Source: an uncultured Paenibacillus sp.
Lineage (GTDB): Bacteria > Bacillota > Bacilli > Paenibacillales > Paenibacillaceae
Length of the DNA: 64,000 nucleotides
Assembly (NCBI GenBank): GCA_937895345.1
Contig: CALAWP010000074.1
Span: forward strand, 1-64,000
Direction of reading: 5' to 3'
The notes under the pieces were generated by a model. The model saw nothing but the letters and a program-made list of their open reading frames with translations, was not told where the DNA came from and made no database searches. Both the position numbers and the translations under genes were made by a program. Shown one piece after another: positions 52,339-61,118 of the stretch (position 1 is the stretch's first letter; every line of letters starts with the position of its first letter).

Positions 52339-53622
52339 ATGGACAAAAAAATGAAAATCGCCATTATCGGAGCCGGGAGCACCTACACTCCCGAGCTGAT
52401 GGAAGGGATCATGAAGCGCAAGGAGAACCTGCCCCTGCAGGAGCTGGCTCTCATGGATATCGACGAGAGAAAGCTCGGCATCGTCGGCGGACTGTGCGAG
52501 CGCATGGTGCAGGCGGCCGGCATGACGACCCGCGTCGTCAAGACGCAGAACTTGAACGAAGCGCTGCAAGGGGCAGACTTCGTACTGGCGCAAATCCGCG
52601 TCGGCAAGCTGCCGGCCCGCGTGCTGGACGAGCGCATACCGCTCAAATACGGCTTGATCGGCCAGGAAACTTGCGGCATCGGCGGCTTCTTCAAAGCGAT
52701 GCGCACCATTCCGGTCATGCTGGAAATTGCCGAACGCATGGAGCGGCTGTGCCCCGGCGCTTGGCTGATCAACTTCTCCAACCCGGCCGGCATCATAACG
52801 GAAGCGGTATTGAACCATACGAACGTCAACATGCTGGGATTGTGCAACGTCCCGTTCAATATGTTCAAGAGCATTCGCGAAACTATGAAGCTGCCGAACG
52901 CAAACATGACCTATGTCGGACTGAATCATCTGAGCTGGATTACGGCCATCGAGCAAGACGGCAAAGATTATTTGAAGGACGCACTGGAAATGGGCCTGAA
53001 CAGCGAGACGATGAAGAACATTCCGTCCAGCGGCTTCAGCAAGGAGCTCATCCAGCTTGTGGGCGCCATTCCGTCCTCTTACCTGGAATATTATTATTTT
53101 AAGGACAAAAAGCTTAGCCTGCTGAAAGAAAGCGCTCAAACGCGCGGCGAAAAATGTATGGACATCGAGGAGGAGCTGCTCGGCATTTACTCCAACGCCG
53201 AACTGCATACGAAGCCGGAATTGCTCGCCTCCCGCGGCGGCGCCAACTATTCCGAAGTGGCGATCAGCCTGGTCGACGCCATTTACAACGACAAGCAGGA
53301 GCTTCATGTCGTCAATCTGCTGAATCGCGGGGCGCTGGACTTTATGGAAGAGACGGATGCCGTCGAGGTGACGGCCGTCGTCGGCAAGGACGGCGCCAAG
53401 CCGGTCCGCATCGAAGGATTCGATAACCGCCACATTATCGACTACATGCGCATGGTCAAAGCGTACGAGCGCGAGACGGTTGCCGCGGCGGTTCAAGGAA
53501 GCGAAGCGGCCGCCATGCGGGCGCTTATGATGAACCCGCTCGTCGGCGACTACCATACGGCGCACGCTTGCTTCCAGGAACTGAAGGAAGCGCATCGCGC
53601 TTATTTGCCTCAATATCAATAA
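52339..53622 (+). CDS. Glycoside hydrolase family 4 (6-phospho-beta-glucosidase type)
   Basis: A 427-residue GH4 enzyme. The NAD Rossmann start is IAIIGAGSTYTPELMEGI; the metal-binding Cys and His are in MLGLCNVPFNMF and YVGLNHLSWITAI; NFSNPAGIITEAVLNHTNV binds phosphate and sugar. GH4 enzymes cleave by an NAD-assisted oxidation-elimination mechanism and act on 6-phosphorylated glycosides. ATG 52339 has AAAGGA eight bases upstream; 52330 is also open. With the following kinase, it could cleave a 6-phospho disaccharide from cell walls or chitin. Exact substrate unproven. Confidence 0.93.
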   Translation: MDKKMKIAIIGAGSTYTPELMEGIMKRKENLPLQELALMDIDERKLGIVGGLCERMVQAAGMTTRVVKTQNLNEALQGADFVLAQIRVGKLPARVLDERIPLKYGLIGQETCGIGGFFKAMRTIPVMLEIAERMERLCPGAWLINFSNPAGIITEAVLNHTNVNMLGLCNVPFNMFKSIRETMKLPNANMTYVGLNHLSWITAIEQDGKDYLKDALEMGLNSETMKNIPSSGFSKELIQLVGAIPSSYLEYYYFKDKKLSLLKESAQTRGEKCMDIEEELLGIYSNAELHTKPELLASRGGANYSEVAISLVDAIYNDKQELHVVNLLNRGALDFMEETDAVEVTAVVGKDGAKPVRIEGFDNRHIIDYMRMVKAYERETVAAAVQGSEAAAMRALMMNPLVGDYHTAHACFQELKEAHRAYLPQYQ

Positions 53623-53697
53623 CACCGCTTTGGCCGGCACAACCGGCGGTTGATACCAGGGCAATCGAAATCATTTGACGCAAAGGAGTTACGCGCG

Positions 53698-54693
53698 ATG
53701 TCCGGAAATTACGTAATCGGAGTGGACGGCGGCAACAGCAAAACGGACTACTATTTGTTCGACCTGCAGGGCCGCCGCAAGGATCATATTCGCGCCGGCA
53801 CGTGCAGCCACGAACAATTACCCGACGGGTACGAGAGCGCTTGGCGGATCATGAACGACAATATCGGCCTGCTGCTGTCCCGCAACGGCTTGACGATGGA
53901 CGACGTCGCCGCCGGAGCGTTTGGATTGGCGGGCGCCGATATCCCGTCCCAGAAGGAACAATTGAATCGGGTGATCGAACGGATCGGCTTCCGGCGGTAC
54001 GCCATGGACAACGATTCGTTCCTCGGGATCAAAGCCGGCAGCCTGAAAGGCTACGGCATCTGTTCCATCAACGGCTCCGGAGCCTGCACGGGCGGCATCG
54101 CTCCGGACGGCCGCCGGCTGCAGGTCGGGGGCGTAGGCAGCGAACTGTCGGGCGACGAAGGCGGCGGGTTTTATTTGTCCCGCCGGGTCGTGCGCGCCGT
54201 ATACGACTCGATGTATCGCCTCGGTCCGGATACCTCGATGGCCGAACCGGCCATGAAGCTTGTCGGCGCGGCGGAGCAGGAACGGTTCATGGAACGCGCC
54301 TTGGAAGGCATCGTGTCGCGGACGCTGCCGTATACGGAGCTGGTAACGCTGCTGCTGCATGCGGCGGAGCAGGGAGATTCCGTCGCCGACGGCATCGTCG
54401 ACCATTCCGCCCGGCAAATGGCGTTATCGACGGCCGGATGCCTTCGCGGCCTCGGCTTCGAGGCGGGCGAGCCCGTCGATATCGTCATGGCCGGCTCGGT
54501 CTGGGTCAAGCCCGTCGCTTCGGTCTTGCGCGACCGGTATCGATGCTATGTCGAGCGGCTCGCCGGGCAGCCGTGCCAATTCATCGAGCTTCGGGAGCCG
54601 CCGGCCGCCGGCGCCGTTTTGTGGGCGCTAGAGCTGGTCAACGGCGCGCCTGCCGATCCAGGCTTGCGCAATCAAATCATTGCCTCCGTATAG
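53698..54693 (+). CDS. BadF/BadG-family amino-sugar kinase, second copy
   Basis: A 331-residue ASKHA-fold kinase: YVIGVDGGNSKTDYYLFDLQGR (phosphate-1), ICSINGSGACTGGIAPDGR (phosphate-2), VGGVGSELSGDEGGGFYLSRR (BadF signature) and DIVMAGSVWVKP (adenosine). It resembles N-acetylglucosamine kinases. It starts 75 bp after the GH4 gene with AAAGGAG before the ATG and is likely in the same transcript. With the first kinase in the murQ operon, two sugars (GlcNAc and MurNAc) or two linkages may be handled separately. Confidence 0.9.
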   Translation: MSGNYVIGVDGGNSKTDYYLFDLQGRRKDHIRAGTCSHEQLPDGYESAWRIMNDNIGLLLSRNGLTMDDVAAGAFGLAGADIPSQKEQLNRVIERIGFRRYAMDNDSFLGIKAGSLKGYGICSINGSGACTGGIAPDGRRLQVGGVGSELSGDEGGGFYLSRRVVRAVYDSMYRLGPDTSMAEPAMKLVGAAEQERFMERALEGIVSRTLPYTELVTLLLHAAEQGDSVADGIVDHSARQMALSTAGCLRGLGFEAGEPVDIVMAGSVWVKPVASVLRDRYRCYVERLAGQPCQFIELREPPAAGAVLWALELVNGAPADPGLRNQIIASV

Positions 54694-54814
54694 CGCGGCG
54701 CCTGCCGCGCTTTACTTTTTGCCCCTCCTCGCTCAACCGCTGCGTCTTGCATTCCGCAAAATTCCGGACAGCTTAATGGTCGGCAAATTACAGCAGATTG
54801 CAATATTCAATTTA

Positions 54815-54836
54815 TTAGTGATTGATCACTTACTAG
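54815..54836. promoter_or_regulatory. TetR-type operator-like palindrome overlapping the epimerase stop
   Basis: TTAGTGATTGATCACTTACT plus AG is a nearly perfect 22-bp dyad of the same family as the one at 55859-55880. It overlaps the stop codon of the epimerase gene, so it is at the far end from the promoter. Confidence 0.6.
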
Positions 54837-55806
54837 ACCCGGAAATCCGCCCGTTTCTTTGCTGCAGCTCCCGAATCGTGTGCCGGATGCCTTCCTCGAA
54901 CGCCGTCGCCCGCACCGGCCCGATTCGCCGTTCGTACTTCTCTCCGCTGAGGATAAGCGGCTCTTCGGTCAAATAGAGCATCTCCACCACTTCCTTCATG
55001 ACGGGCAGAGCGAGTCCCAGCAGGCTTAATCCGGCCTTGCCCAGCGGAATGACCGGCTTCGAGCCGCCGCCGGCCTCTCTTGCCAGCTTGACGATCTCTT
55101 TGCCCGAAATGATGCCGCTGCCGGGAATATGCCAATTTTCTCCGTAGGCGTCTTCCCTGCCGGCGAGCTCCGCAATCATATAGGCCGCATCCGGCAAATA
55201 GACATACTCTCTCGGCACATCCATATTGCCGATAAAAAACGCAGGTTTGCCGGCGGCGATTGCATCGAGCGTCGAACCCAAATAGGACGCCTCGTTCGCC
55301 GTAGGCCCGTAGTAATCGGGCAGCCGGGCAATCAATACTTTGGCGCGGGACCAGCGCCGGTCGAACAGCATCCGTTCATAGGCCAGCCTCGTTTGGCCTT
55401 TCCTCGTATGCGGCTCCTTCGGATGCTCCTCCGTCGCCCGTTCCGCTTGCCTTCTGCCATATGGATAAATGCCGTCGATGACCGTTACCTTCAGGCCCAG
55501 CGCATCGGCGGCCTGCATGACCGATTCGCCCAGAGGGATCAGACGGCTGGCCATTTCATGATACGGAACGTTCGCGCAATGAAACAGAACATCCGCCCCC
55601 GCCGCGGCGGCGGCAATGTCATTCGGTCGAAATGCGTCGCCCGCGGCCAGTTCCAGATGTTTCGGGCGGCCGAGTCCGGCCTTCAGCCGCTCCAGCTTTT
55701 CTGCCGATCTTCCAAATGCGATGGTCGGAATTCCGCGCTTGACAAGCTCTTCCGTGATTGCCGCTCCCGTTCCTCCGGTCGCACCTACAATAATTGCCTT
55801 GTTCAT
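54826..55806 (-). CDS. NAD-dependent epimerase/dehydratase family protein
   Basis: A 326-residue extended SDR-like protein: the Rossmann loop AIIVGATGGTGAAITEELVKRG, followed by FGRSAEKLERLKAGLG, LFHCANVPYHE (substituted for the usual HxAA) and ARLPDYYGPTAN. No intact YxxxK is evident; the position has YERMLFDRRW. The start at 55806 is spaced eight bases from AGAGG. Several operator-like palindromes lie upstream, one at its stop, and a TetR gene is 295 bp upstream in the same direction. Likely a NAD(P)H-dependent oxidoreductase under TetR control; substrate unknown. Confidence 0.82.
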   Translation of the reverse strand: MNKAIIVGATGGTGAAITEELVKRGIPTIAFGRSAEKLERLKAGLGRPKHLELAAGDAFRPNDIAAAAAGADVLFHCANVPYHEMASRLIPLGESVMQAADALGLKVTVIDGIYPYGRRQAERATEEHPKEPHTRKGQTRLAYERMLFDRRWSRAKVLIARLPDYYGPTANEASYLGSTLDAIAAGKPAFFIGNMDVPREYVYLPDAAYMIAELAGREDAYGENWHIPGSGIISGKEIVKLAREAGGGSKPVIPLGKAGLSLLGLALPVMKEVVEMLYLTEEPLILSGEKYERRIGPVRATAFEEGIRHTIRELQQRNGRISGSSK

Positions 55807-55826
55807 CATGATCACCTCTCGAGTAT

Positions 55827-55926
55827 TGAGTAATTGATCAATCACAACCAGTTGCCATTTAGTAATTGATCAATTACTAACTTGCTTTCACTTTATCACT
55901 TTGTGAGTGATTAGTCAATCACAAAG
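55827..55926. promoter_or_regulatory. Cluster of TetR-type operator palindromes
   Basis: Three dyads of the ATTGATCAAT type: GAGTAATTGATCAATCAC at about 55829-55846, a perfect 22-bp palindrome at 55859-55880 (arms TTAGTAATTG / CAATTACTAA around AT... GATC centre), and TTTGTGAGTGATTAGTCAAT, continuing CACAAA, at 55901-55926. They lie immediately upstream of the epimerase gene, where a repressor would block transcription. Confidence 0.72.
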
Positions 55927-56100
55927 ATTAAAAAACTATTTTCCTAGGGAATAGCCGGACAGTTCCCCGATTGCGCCGCCATCCCCCCCCTCTGCACCGC
56001 GCGCAGCCCCCAGCGCGCGGCGGGGCGGAACGGGTGTCACCCCTCACACCATCCGGCCGTCCCCCGTTGTCAAGGAATACGCTCCGGGAAAGCCGGGACG

Positions 56101-56622
56101 TCATCTCTCCTTTAACTCGGGCATATCCAGCGCAACCGCAACGTTGCACAACATCCCCCGGGCCAAAAACAGCATCGTCCGCTCCTCGGCCCGATTCATG
56201 CCCGCATCGCGAAAAGCTTGCAATACCATATCGCGGATTTCGGCGAAGCCGTTCCGCATCGCCTCCCGGATCGTTTCTTCGCGAATCGTTTGGGCTTGCA
56301 TCTGCAGCAGCACTTCATTCCGGTATTGATCCAGAAAATGATCATAAGATTCGATCAGCTCGGCTTCCATCCGCTCCGCCGAGGCCGAAGCGACGACCTG
56401 GCGAAAGGAATCGGCGATGCGCGTCCAGGATGCCTCCAGCGCGGCAAGCAGCAGCGCCTCTTTCGTGGCAAAAAAACGGAAAACGTACGGCTGGGAAATG
56501 CCGGCACGTTCCGCGACTTGCGCCGTCGTCGCGCGGTAATAACCGACTTCGGCAAATACTTCGATCGCAGCCGATATAATTTCCGCTTTGCGGTTTACCG
56601 AAGCGGATTCGGACTTGGCCAT
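56101..56622 (-). CDS. TetR/AcrR-family transcriptional regulator
   Basis: A 173-residue regulator. The N-terminal helix-turn-helix reads RKAEIISAAIEVFAEVGYYRATTAQVAERAGISQPYVFRFFATKEALLLAALEASWTRI, the standard TetR DNA-binding domain (about 10-60). The C-terminal helical ligand domain is only about 110 residues. TTAGTGATTCATCAATCAAT lies upstream of its start (56643-56662), of the same family as the palindromes by the epimerase gene, so it is probably autoregulated and represses that gene. Spacing to the ATG with GGAGC is acceptable. Confidence 0.92.
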   Translation of the reverse strand: MAKSESASVNRKAEIISAAIEVFAEVGYYRATTAQVAERAGISQPYVFRFFATKEALLLAALEASWTRIADSFRQVVASASAERMEAELIESYDHFLDQYRNEVLLQMQAQTIREETIREAMRNGFAEIRDMVLQAFRDAGMNRAEERTMLFLARGMLCNVAVALDMPELKER

Positions 56623-56798
56623 CTGTCAGCAGCTCCTTCGTTTAGTGATTCATCAATCAATTATAACAGATAATCGATTCGCCGGACAAATCCGCGGCGG
56701 AACAAAGCTTGAATTTCACGATCGACTCTACTACACTGGACGTATCGTCCGGCGTCATTTATTGACGATGCCGGGGTACATACGAGGAGTGAGCGGAA

Positions 56799-57206
56799 TT
56801 GTTTTTGCAATTTATTGAAGAACGCGAGCATAAAGAAGCGTTTCTGGAGCTTGCGCACCGGATCGCGAAGTCGGACGGCTTCGTCCATCGAAATGAAATG
56901 AATTATATTCGGAGCTGGAAGCTCGAGCTTGGCCTCGACGACTGGGAGCCGTCGGCCGATGCTGCGCTGGCGACGGCCGACTTGATCGGCAATCTGCCGA
57001 GCGAGCAGTTGAAGCGCATTTTTTTGATCGAAACGCTGCTGCTTATTTTTGCGGACGGCGCCTACAACGATGAGGAAAAACGGATCGCCGCCGACATGCA
57101 GCGGCTGTTTGGCTACGACGACGAGACGTTCGCCAAGTTTAGCGAATGGGTCGAACGAATGTCCAAATTAAAAATTGACGGCATGAAGCTTATTTTGGGC
57201 GGCTAG
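56799..57206 (+). CDS. TerB-like protein
   Basis: A 135-residue all-helical protein of the TerB (tellurite resistance/DUF533) superfamily: FLELAHRIAKSDGFVHRNEMNYIRSWKLELGL, then EQLKRIFLIETLLLIFADGAYNDEEKRIAADMQRLFGYDDE, each half with the acidic SDG/ADG(x)nE metal-binding loop of the fold. Start is TTG 56799 with AGGAG nine bases upstream. No other ter genes are near. It ends at a hairpin shared with the convergent MFS gene. Role unknown. Confidence 0.8.
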   Translation: MFLQFIEEREHKEAFLELAHRIAKSDGFVHRNEMNYIRSWKLELGLDDWEPSADAALATADLIGNLPSEQLKRIFLIETLLLIFADGAYNDEEKRIAADMQRLFGYDDETFAKFSEWVERMSKLKIDGMKLILGG

Positions 57207-57223
57207 CCCCGTATAGGCGCGGC

Positions 57224-57251
57224 AGCCCCGGACGTCAACGCGTCCGGGGCT
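57224..57251. terminator. Terminator between the TerB-like and MFS genes
   Basis: AGCCCCGGACG (57224-57234) and CGTCCGGGGCT (57241-57251) form a perfect 11-bp hairpin between convergent genes, with GTTCCCGTTTTAT to the right. Confidence 0.75.
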
Positions 57252-57260
57252 GTTCCCGTT

Positions 57261-58568
57261 TTATCGGCTGCGCGGGCGGCGCGACCATGCGACGATCGGA
57301 ATAAGCAGCATCGCCAGCGCTCCCCCCGCAAGGGACAGCGCCGCATAACTCGTATGAGCCACAACGACGCCGGACAGCGCGCCGCTGGAAGCCCCGGTCA
57401 AAGCGATCAGCACATCGACCGCTCCCTGCGTCTTGGCGCGGACTCCCGAGGCCGCCGAATCGACGATCAGCGTCGTGCCGCTGATCAGCCCGAAGTTCCA
57501 TCCAAGGCCCAGCAAGGCGAGCGCGGCCGCAAGACCGATAAGCGAATCCGCAGGCACGGCCGCGGATAATATGCCGGAGGCGAGCAAGGTCAATGCGGCG
57601 GCGACAGCCATCGGGACGCGGCCGACCTTGTCGACAAGCATTCCCGTGACAAGAGAAGGCAGGAACATCGCGCCGACATGGATACCGATGACCAGCCCTA
57701 CACTGCCCAAGCCGTGGCCGTGATGTCCCATATGGATCGGCGTCATCGTCATAATCGCGGTCATGACGACTTGGGTCAGCACCATCACGGATGCGCCGAC
57801 CGCGATCCCCCTTCTATTTCCGCCGCTCATTCCGTCTTCGGCCAATCCGTCACGGTTGCCGCCTTCCATCGACCGGGCTGCGGAAATCGCCTGGGCGACA
57901 AGCAGCGGATCCGGTCGCAGCCATATAAACAGCGCCGATCCGGCAAGCAAAAAAGCGGCGGCAGCCAGCATAAACGGTCCGGCCAAGGCGGGGATGCCAA
58001 ACGCTTCGGCGGCGCGGCCCGTTACGTCTACCAGATTCGGTCCCGCCACCGCGCCGAACGTCGTAGAAACCAGCGCCACGCTGACGGCCTTGGCCCGATT
58101 CGACGGTCGGGCCAAATCCGTGCCCGCATATCGGGCCTGAAGGTTCGTGGCCGTACCCGCACCATAAACGACAAACGAAGCGAACAGCAGCGCGACGTTC
58201 GAAATCGCCGCAGCGGCGACGACGCCGACGGCGCCGAGTCCACCGGCAATAAATCCGGCGGTCAGCCCGACGCGGCGTCCCGACCGCTCGGACAAGCGGC
58301 CGACCAGCAACGCCGATGCGGCGGAGCCCAGCGTCAACAAGGCGACGGGCAGCCCCGCCATCCCGTCGGTCCCGAGCATATCGCGTGCCAGCAGCGCGCC
58401 GACCGCAATGCCGGCGGCCAGTCCCATGCCGCCGAACATTTGCGATACGACGACGATCCATAAGGTGCGGCGGTACAGCCTCTCCTGTTGTTCCGGCGAT
58501 TCCGCATAAGTCCGGAGCCATGCCGGCTGCCGTTCGGACGCCATCGAAACCCTTGCATCGTCGGACAT
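57261..58568 (-). CDS. Major facilitator superfamily transporter
   Basis: A 435-residue protein with about twelve membrane helices. The first pair is IVVVSQMFGGMGLAAGIAVGALL; the intracellular loop GRLSERSGRRVGLTAGFIAGGLG has the MFS A-motif (GxLxxRxGRR), and TGMLVDKVGRVPMAVAAALTLL is its counterpart in the second half. The middle has ARPSNRAKAVSVALVSTTFGAVAGPNLVD. GGGAGGGG precedes ATG 58568; the longer frame to 58670 lacks a signal. It resembles drug or sugar efflux pumps. Substrate unknown; no regulator next to it. Confidence 0.9.
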   Translation of the reverse strand: MSDDARVSMASERQPAWLRTYAESPEQQERLYRRTLWIVVVSQMFGGMGLAAGIAVGALLARDMLGTDGMAGLPVALLTLGSAASALLVGRLSERSGRRVGLTAGFIAGGLGAVGVVAAAAISNVALLFASFVVYGAGTATNLQARYAGTDLARPSNRAKAVSVALVSTTFGAVAGPNLVDVTGRAAEAFGIPALAGPFMLAAAAFLLAGSALFIWLRPDPLLVAQAISAARSMEGGNRDGLAEDGMSGGNRRGIAVGASVMVLTQVVMTAIMTMTPIHMGHHGHGLGSVGLVIGIHVGAMFLPSLVTGMLVDKVGRVPMAVAAALTLLASGILSAAVPADSLIGLAAALALLGLGWNFGLISGTTLIVDSAASGVRAKTQGAVDVLIALTGASSGALSGVVVAHTSYAALSLAGGALAMLLIPIVAWSRRPRSR

Positions 58569-58760
58569 GGACTTCTCCCCTCCCCCGATTCTCTCTTGTT
58601 TTGAATAATCTCTATCGTGCACGACAAACCGCTTTTTTTCAATACCATGAAAAAATCGGATATGCCGCAACGTTAATTCGGCGACTTAACAGATACAGTA
58701 TAGGAAAACCCGGCAGACTATAGTAAACTCAATATTATGCGGAAGGGGGAGTTGATTTAT

Positions 58761-59339
58761 ATGGAAAAATCCCTGGATTTCATTATCGGCCGTTTGGCGA
58801 ACCGTCAACCACCGCCTTCTTTGACGGTGCGTCAAGCATGGGACTCCGGTCTCGACGCCGACATTGCCGCCCTGGAATGGGCTGGCGCGGCCAAGCGTCG
58901 CATCATCGCCTTGAAGGCGGGGCTTCATCTGCTCAACGACAGCCTGGATGCTTCGCACGCATACGCGCAGCAAATCGAAGACGATTCGACCGGCGCTTAC
59001 TGGCACGGATTAATTCACCGCATGGAGCAGGACTATTGGAACGGCAAGTATTGGTTCCGGCAAGCTGGCGATCACCCGGTGAAATCGGAAGTGCGGCGGG
59101 AAATATCGCAATGGCTGAATCGGGAAGCCGATTTCGGCTCCTTGCGGGAAGGCCGAATCAAAAACGAGTTGCGGCGTTACAGGGATCAATTCGGCTGGGA
59201 CTGCGACAGCTTCTCCGATCTTATTGAAGCGCAGGAAATCGGACAAGACTCTCCGGAAACGCGGGTCGTTCTGGAGCGGCTTCAGTATATCGAGTTGAAA
59301 ACGTTGCTTCGTTATACTCGCGATGCGGTCGCTCTCTAG
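58761..59339 (+). CDS. Conserved hypothetical protein
   Basis: A 192-residue soluble protein (MEKSLDFIIGRLANRQPPPS, AAKRRIIALKAGLHLLNDSLDASHAYAQQI, AYWHGLIHRMEQDYWNGKYWFRQAGDHPV). The HxxxHRMEQDYWNxKYWF stretch looks functional (paired His, aromatic cluster) and has the feel of a family found in Paenibacillus and relatives, but I cannot name it. GGGGGAG lies eight bases or so before the ATG. It stands alone and divergent from the MFS gene. Confidence 0.7.
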   Translation: MEKSLDFIIGRLANRQPPPSLTVRQAWDSGLDADIAALEWAGAAKRRIIALKAGLHLLNDSLDASHAYAQQIEDDSTGAYWHGLIHRMEQDYWNGKYWFRQAGDHPVKSEVRREISQWLNREADFGSLREGRIKNELRRYRDQFGWDCDSFSDLIEAQEIGQDSPETRVVLERLQYIELKTLLRYTRDAVAL

Positions 59340-59422
59340 ACCTCCTTATAAACCAACGCAATACGGAAAGAGCCCTTGCCTAAGTTCGGCAGGAGCCCCT
59401 CCATGAAAGCTTGCTATTCAGA

Positions 59423-60229
59423 TTAATCCCGGTAAAAGTACCCGATTAATTCCTTCGATTCGGAATCAAGTACAATTTGTAAAGGTCCCAGCAGAGAATC
59501 GCGCTCGGTCCGGTAAGTGACGACGGTCAGCTTCCCCCCCTTCTCCTGAATCTCCTTCAGAAGCCGCTCTTTTCCTTTTTGGACCGCCAAAGAACCGACC
59601 TTTGAGCCGATCAACGCAACATGAGCTTCGTCCTGCTCCGTCAGTATATATTCCCGCTCACTGTCCGGAATGAAATTCCATGCCAGCTCTCTGTATTCCT
59701 TAACCATATCCGGATCGATATCCAGCTCTTCGTCCAGAATGACGATCAGGCGCGGAAACGTTTGCGGAGGCATGCTTTCCAGCCATTCCAGGGGGATATA
59801 AGCTTTCACTTTCACGCCGGGACCGAGCTGCGTCCAGTCCGCCGGGCTTCCGCTTCTCGTAACCAGCATCGTATCCGGCTTGGCGCGCAGGATCAATACC
59901 GGCTTTTCCTCGTCCGGATTTCCGTCGCTGAGCAGAATCCGCCAGCCTTCCTTCGACGGCTCGATGGAATAGACGGCGCCTTCCGTCACCGTTCCTTCTT
60001 CGTGAACATGGATCGATACGGCATGCGCTTGCGGCGGAGAACTAAGCGCGACATTAGCTCCGTACTCCGCGGTCACGCGCTGACCCGCCTTCAAGTCCTC
60101 CAGCGTATAGATCTTCTTGTCGATGCCGCTAAGGACGGTGTCGGAATCCGCATACAAGACGATGCGGTCATATGGCCCTTCCCCGAATATTTCAAGCTTA
60201 TACCGGCCGTCTTCCTTCGACGCCTCCGG
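59423..60229 (-). pseudogene. 5'-truncated gene, in frame behind the amidotransferase
   Basis: The frame is open from directly after the amidotransferase TGA at 60230-60232 and reads PEASKEDGRYKLEIFGEGPY, then DRIVLYADSDTVLSGIDKK, to ELIGYFYRD at the end. It looks like the body of a secreted or lipoprotein domain (two repeats with LEDLKAGQRVTAEYG and LGPGVKVKAYIPLEWL), but there is no Met, Val or Leu start with a ribosome binding site at the beginning. The first possible start is TTG 60157, inside a conserved-looking strand. Probably a deletion removed its 5' end and signal sequence. Translation by readthrough is less likely. Function unknown. Confidence 0.65.
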
Positions 60230-60931
60230 TCACGAGCGCCGCGCCGCCGCCAGAGCCAGCCGGTCCAGAACGCCGTGAAGCATCGCATGCGAAGCTTCGC
60301 TCCGCTCCGTCTGAGCCGCGATCGTCCGGGCGGACTGAATGTACGGGCCTTCCGTCAGCTCGCCGGACCAGACGTCAAGCATCGTTCCGATGCAATCCGG
60401 CGTCGTCTCCAGATGGAATTGCAGCCCGATGACGGTATCGCCGAAAGCGAAGGCCTGATTGGGACAAGCTTCCGACCCGGCGAGCCGGACCGCTCCTTCC
60501 GGCAGCGTAAAGGCGTCGCCATGCCATTGGTAGCTGACGAATTCGTCCGGCATATGGTCGAAGACCGGATGCCGTTCGGCCGTGCGCTTCACCGAATGCC
60601 AGCCGATTTCCTTATGCGCGTTGCGGTATACGCGTCCTCCGAGCGCTTCGGCCAGCATCTGCGCGCCGAGGCAAATGCCGAGCACCGCTATTCCTTCGGC
60701 GACGCATTCGCGCAAAAAGCTCTTTTCCGCCTTCAGCCAAGGATGCTCCGCTTCCTGATAGACGCTCATCGGACCGCCCAGCACGATCAGCATGTCCAGT
60801 GCGTCCGCCCGCGGATATTCGTTGATGCCGGACGGCTCCAGCACCATCAGCTCGCGGCCTTCCCGCCGAGCCCAAGCCGCGATCGCGCTTTCGTCGTCAA
60901 ACGAAAAATGTTTGAATGCTGCAATATTCAT
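60230..60931 (-). CDS. Class I glutamine amidotransferase (GMP synthase-like)
   Basis: A 233-residue GATase1: LMIVLGGPMSVYQEAEHPWL, the nucleophile elbow VLGICLGAQMLAEALGG with Cys in GICLGA, and IGLQFHLETTPD with the catalytic His and Glu. Such stand-alone proteins resemble the amidase half of GMP synthase, but with no synthase partner; roles include gamma-glutamyl hydrolysis of small molecules. GGGAG precedes ATG 60931. The following gene lacks its start, so this one may be the survivor of a deletion. Confidence 0.9.
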   Translation of the reverse strand: MNIAAFKHFSFDDESAIAAWARREGRELMVLEPSGINEYPRADALDMLIVLGGPMSVYQEAEHPWLKAEKSFLRECVAEGIAVLGICLGAQMLAEALGGRVYRNAHKEIGWHSVKRTAERHPVFDHMPDEFVSYQWHGDAFTLPEGAVRLAGSEACPNQAFAFGDTVIGLQFHLETTPDCIGTMLDVWSGELTEGPYIQSARTIAAQTERSEASHAMLHGVLDRLALAAARRS

Positions 60932-61118
60932 CGTTCGCTCTCCCTCCCAAGCCAGCCGGATTTCCCATCTCTATTTACGGTCTATTTAGGGCTATGACCG
61001 TATATTAACGGATGCATGCCAACGTGTCAACGGCGGCAGCGCTGAAATTGCTCATCTCCCGAACGGCAATAACCGGCCGCTGTACGCGCCCGGTTCCCTG
61101 CTTGCTCTATAGACTAGA

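Noticed and set aside
56031..56100. GC-rich stretch after the epimerase/TetR gap as a small gene
   Set aside because: No start with a ribosome binding site and no coding pattern.
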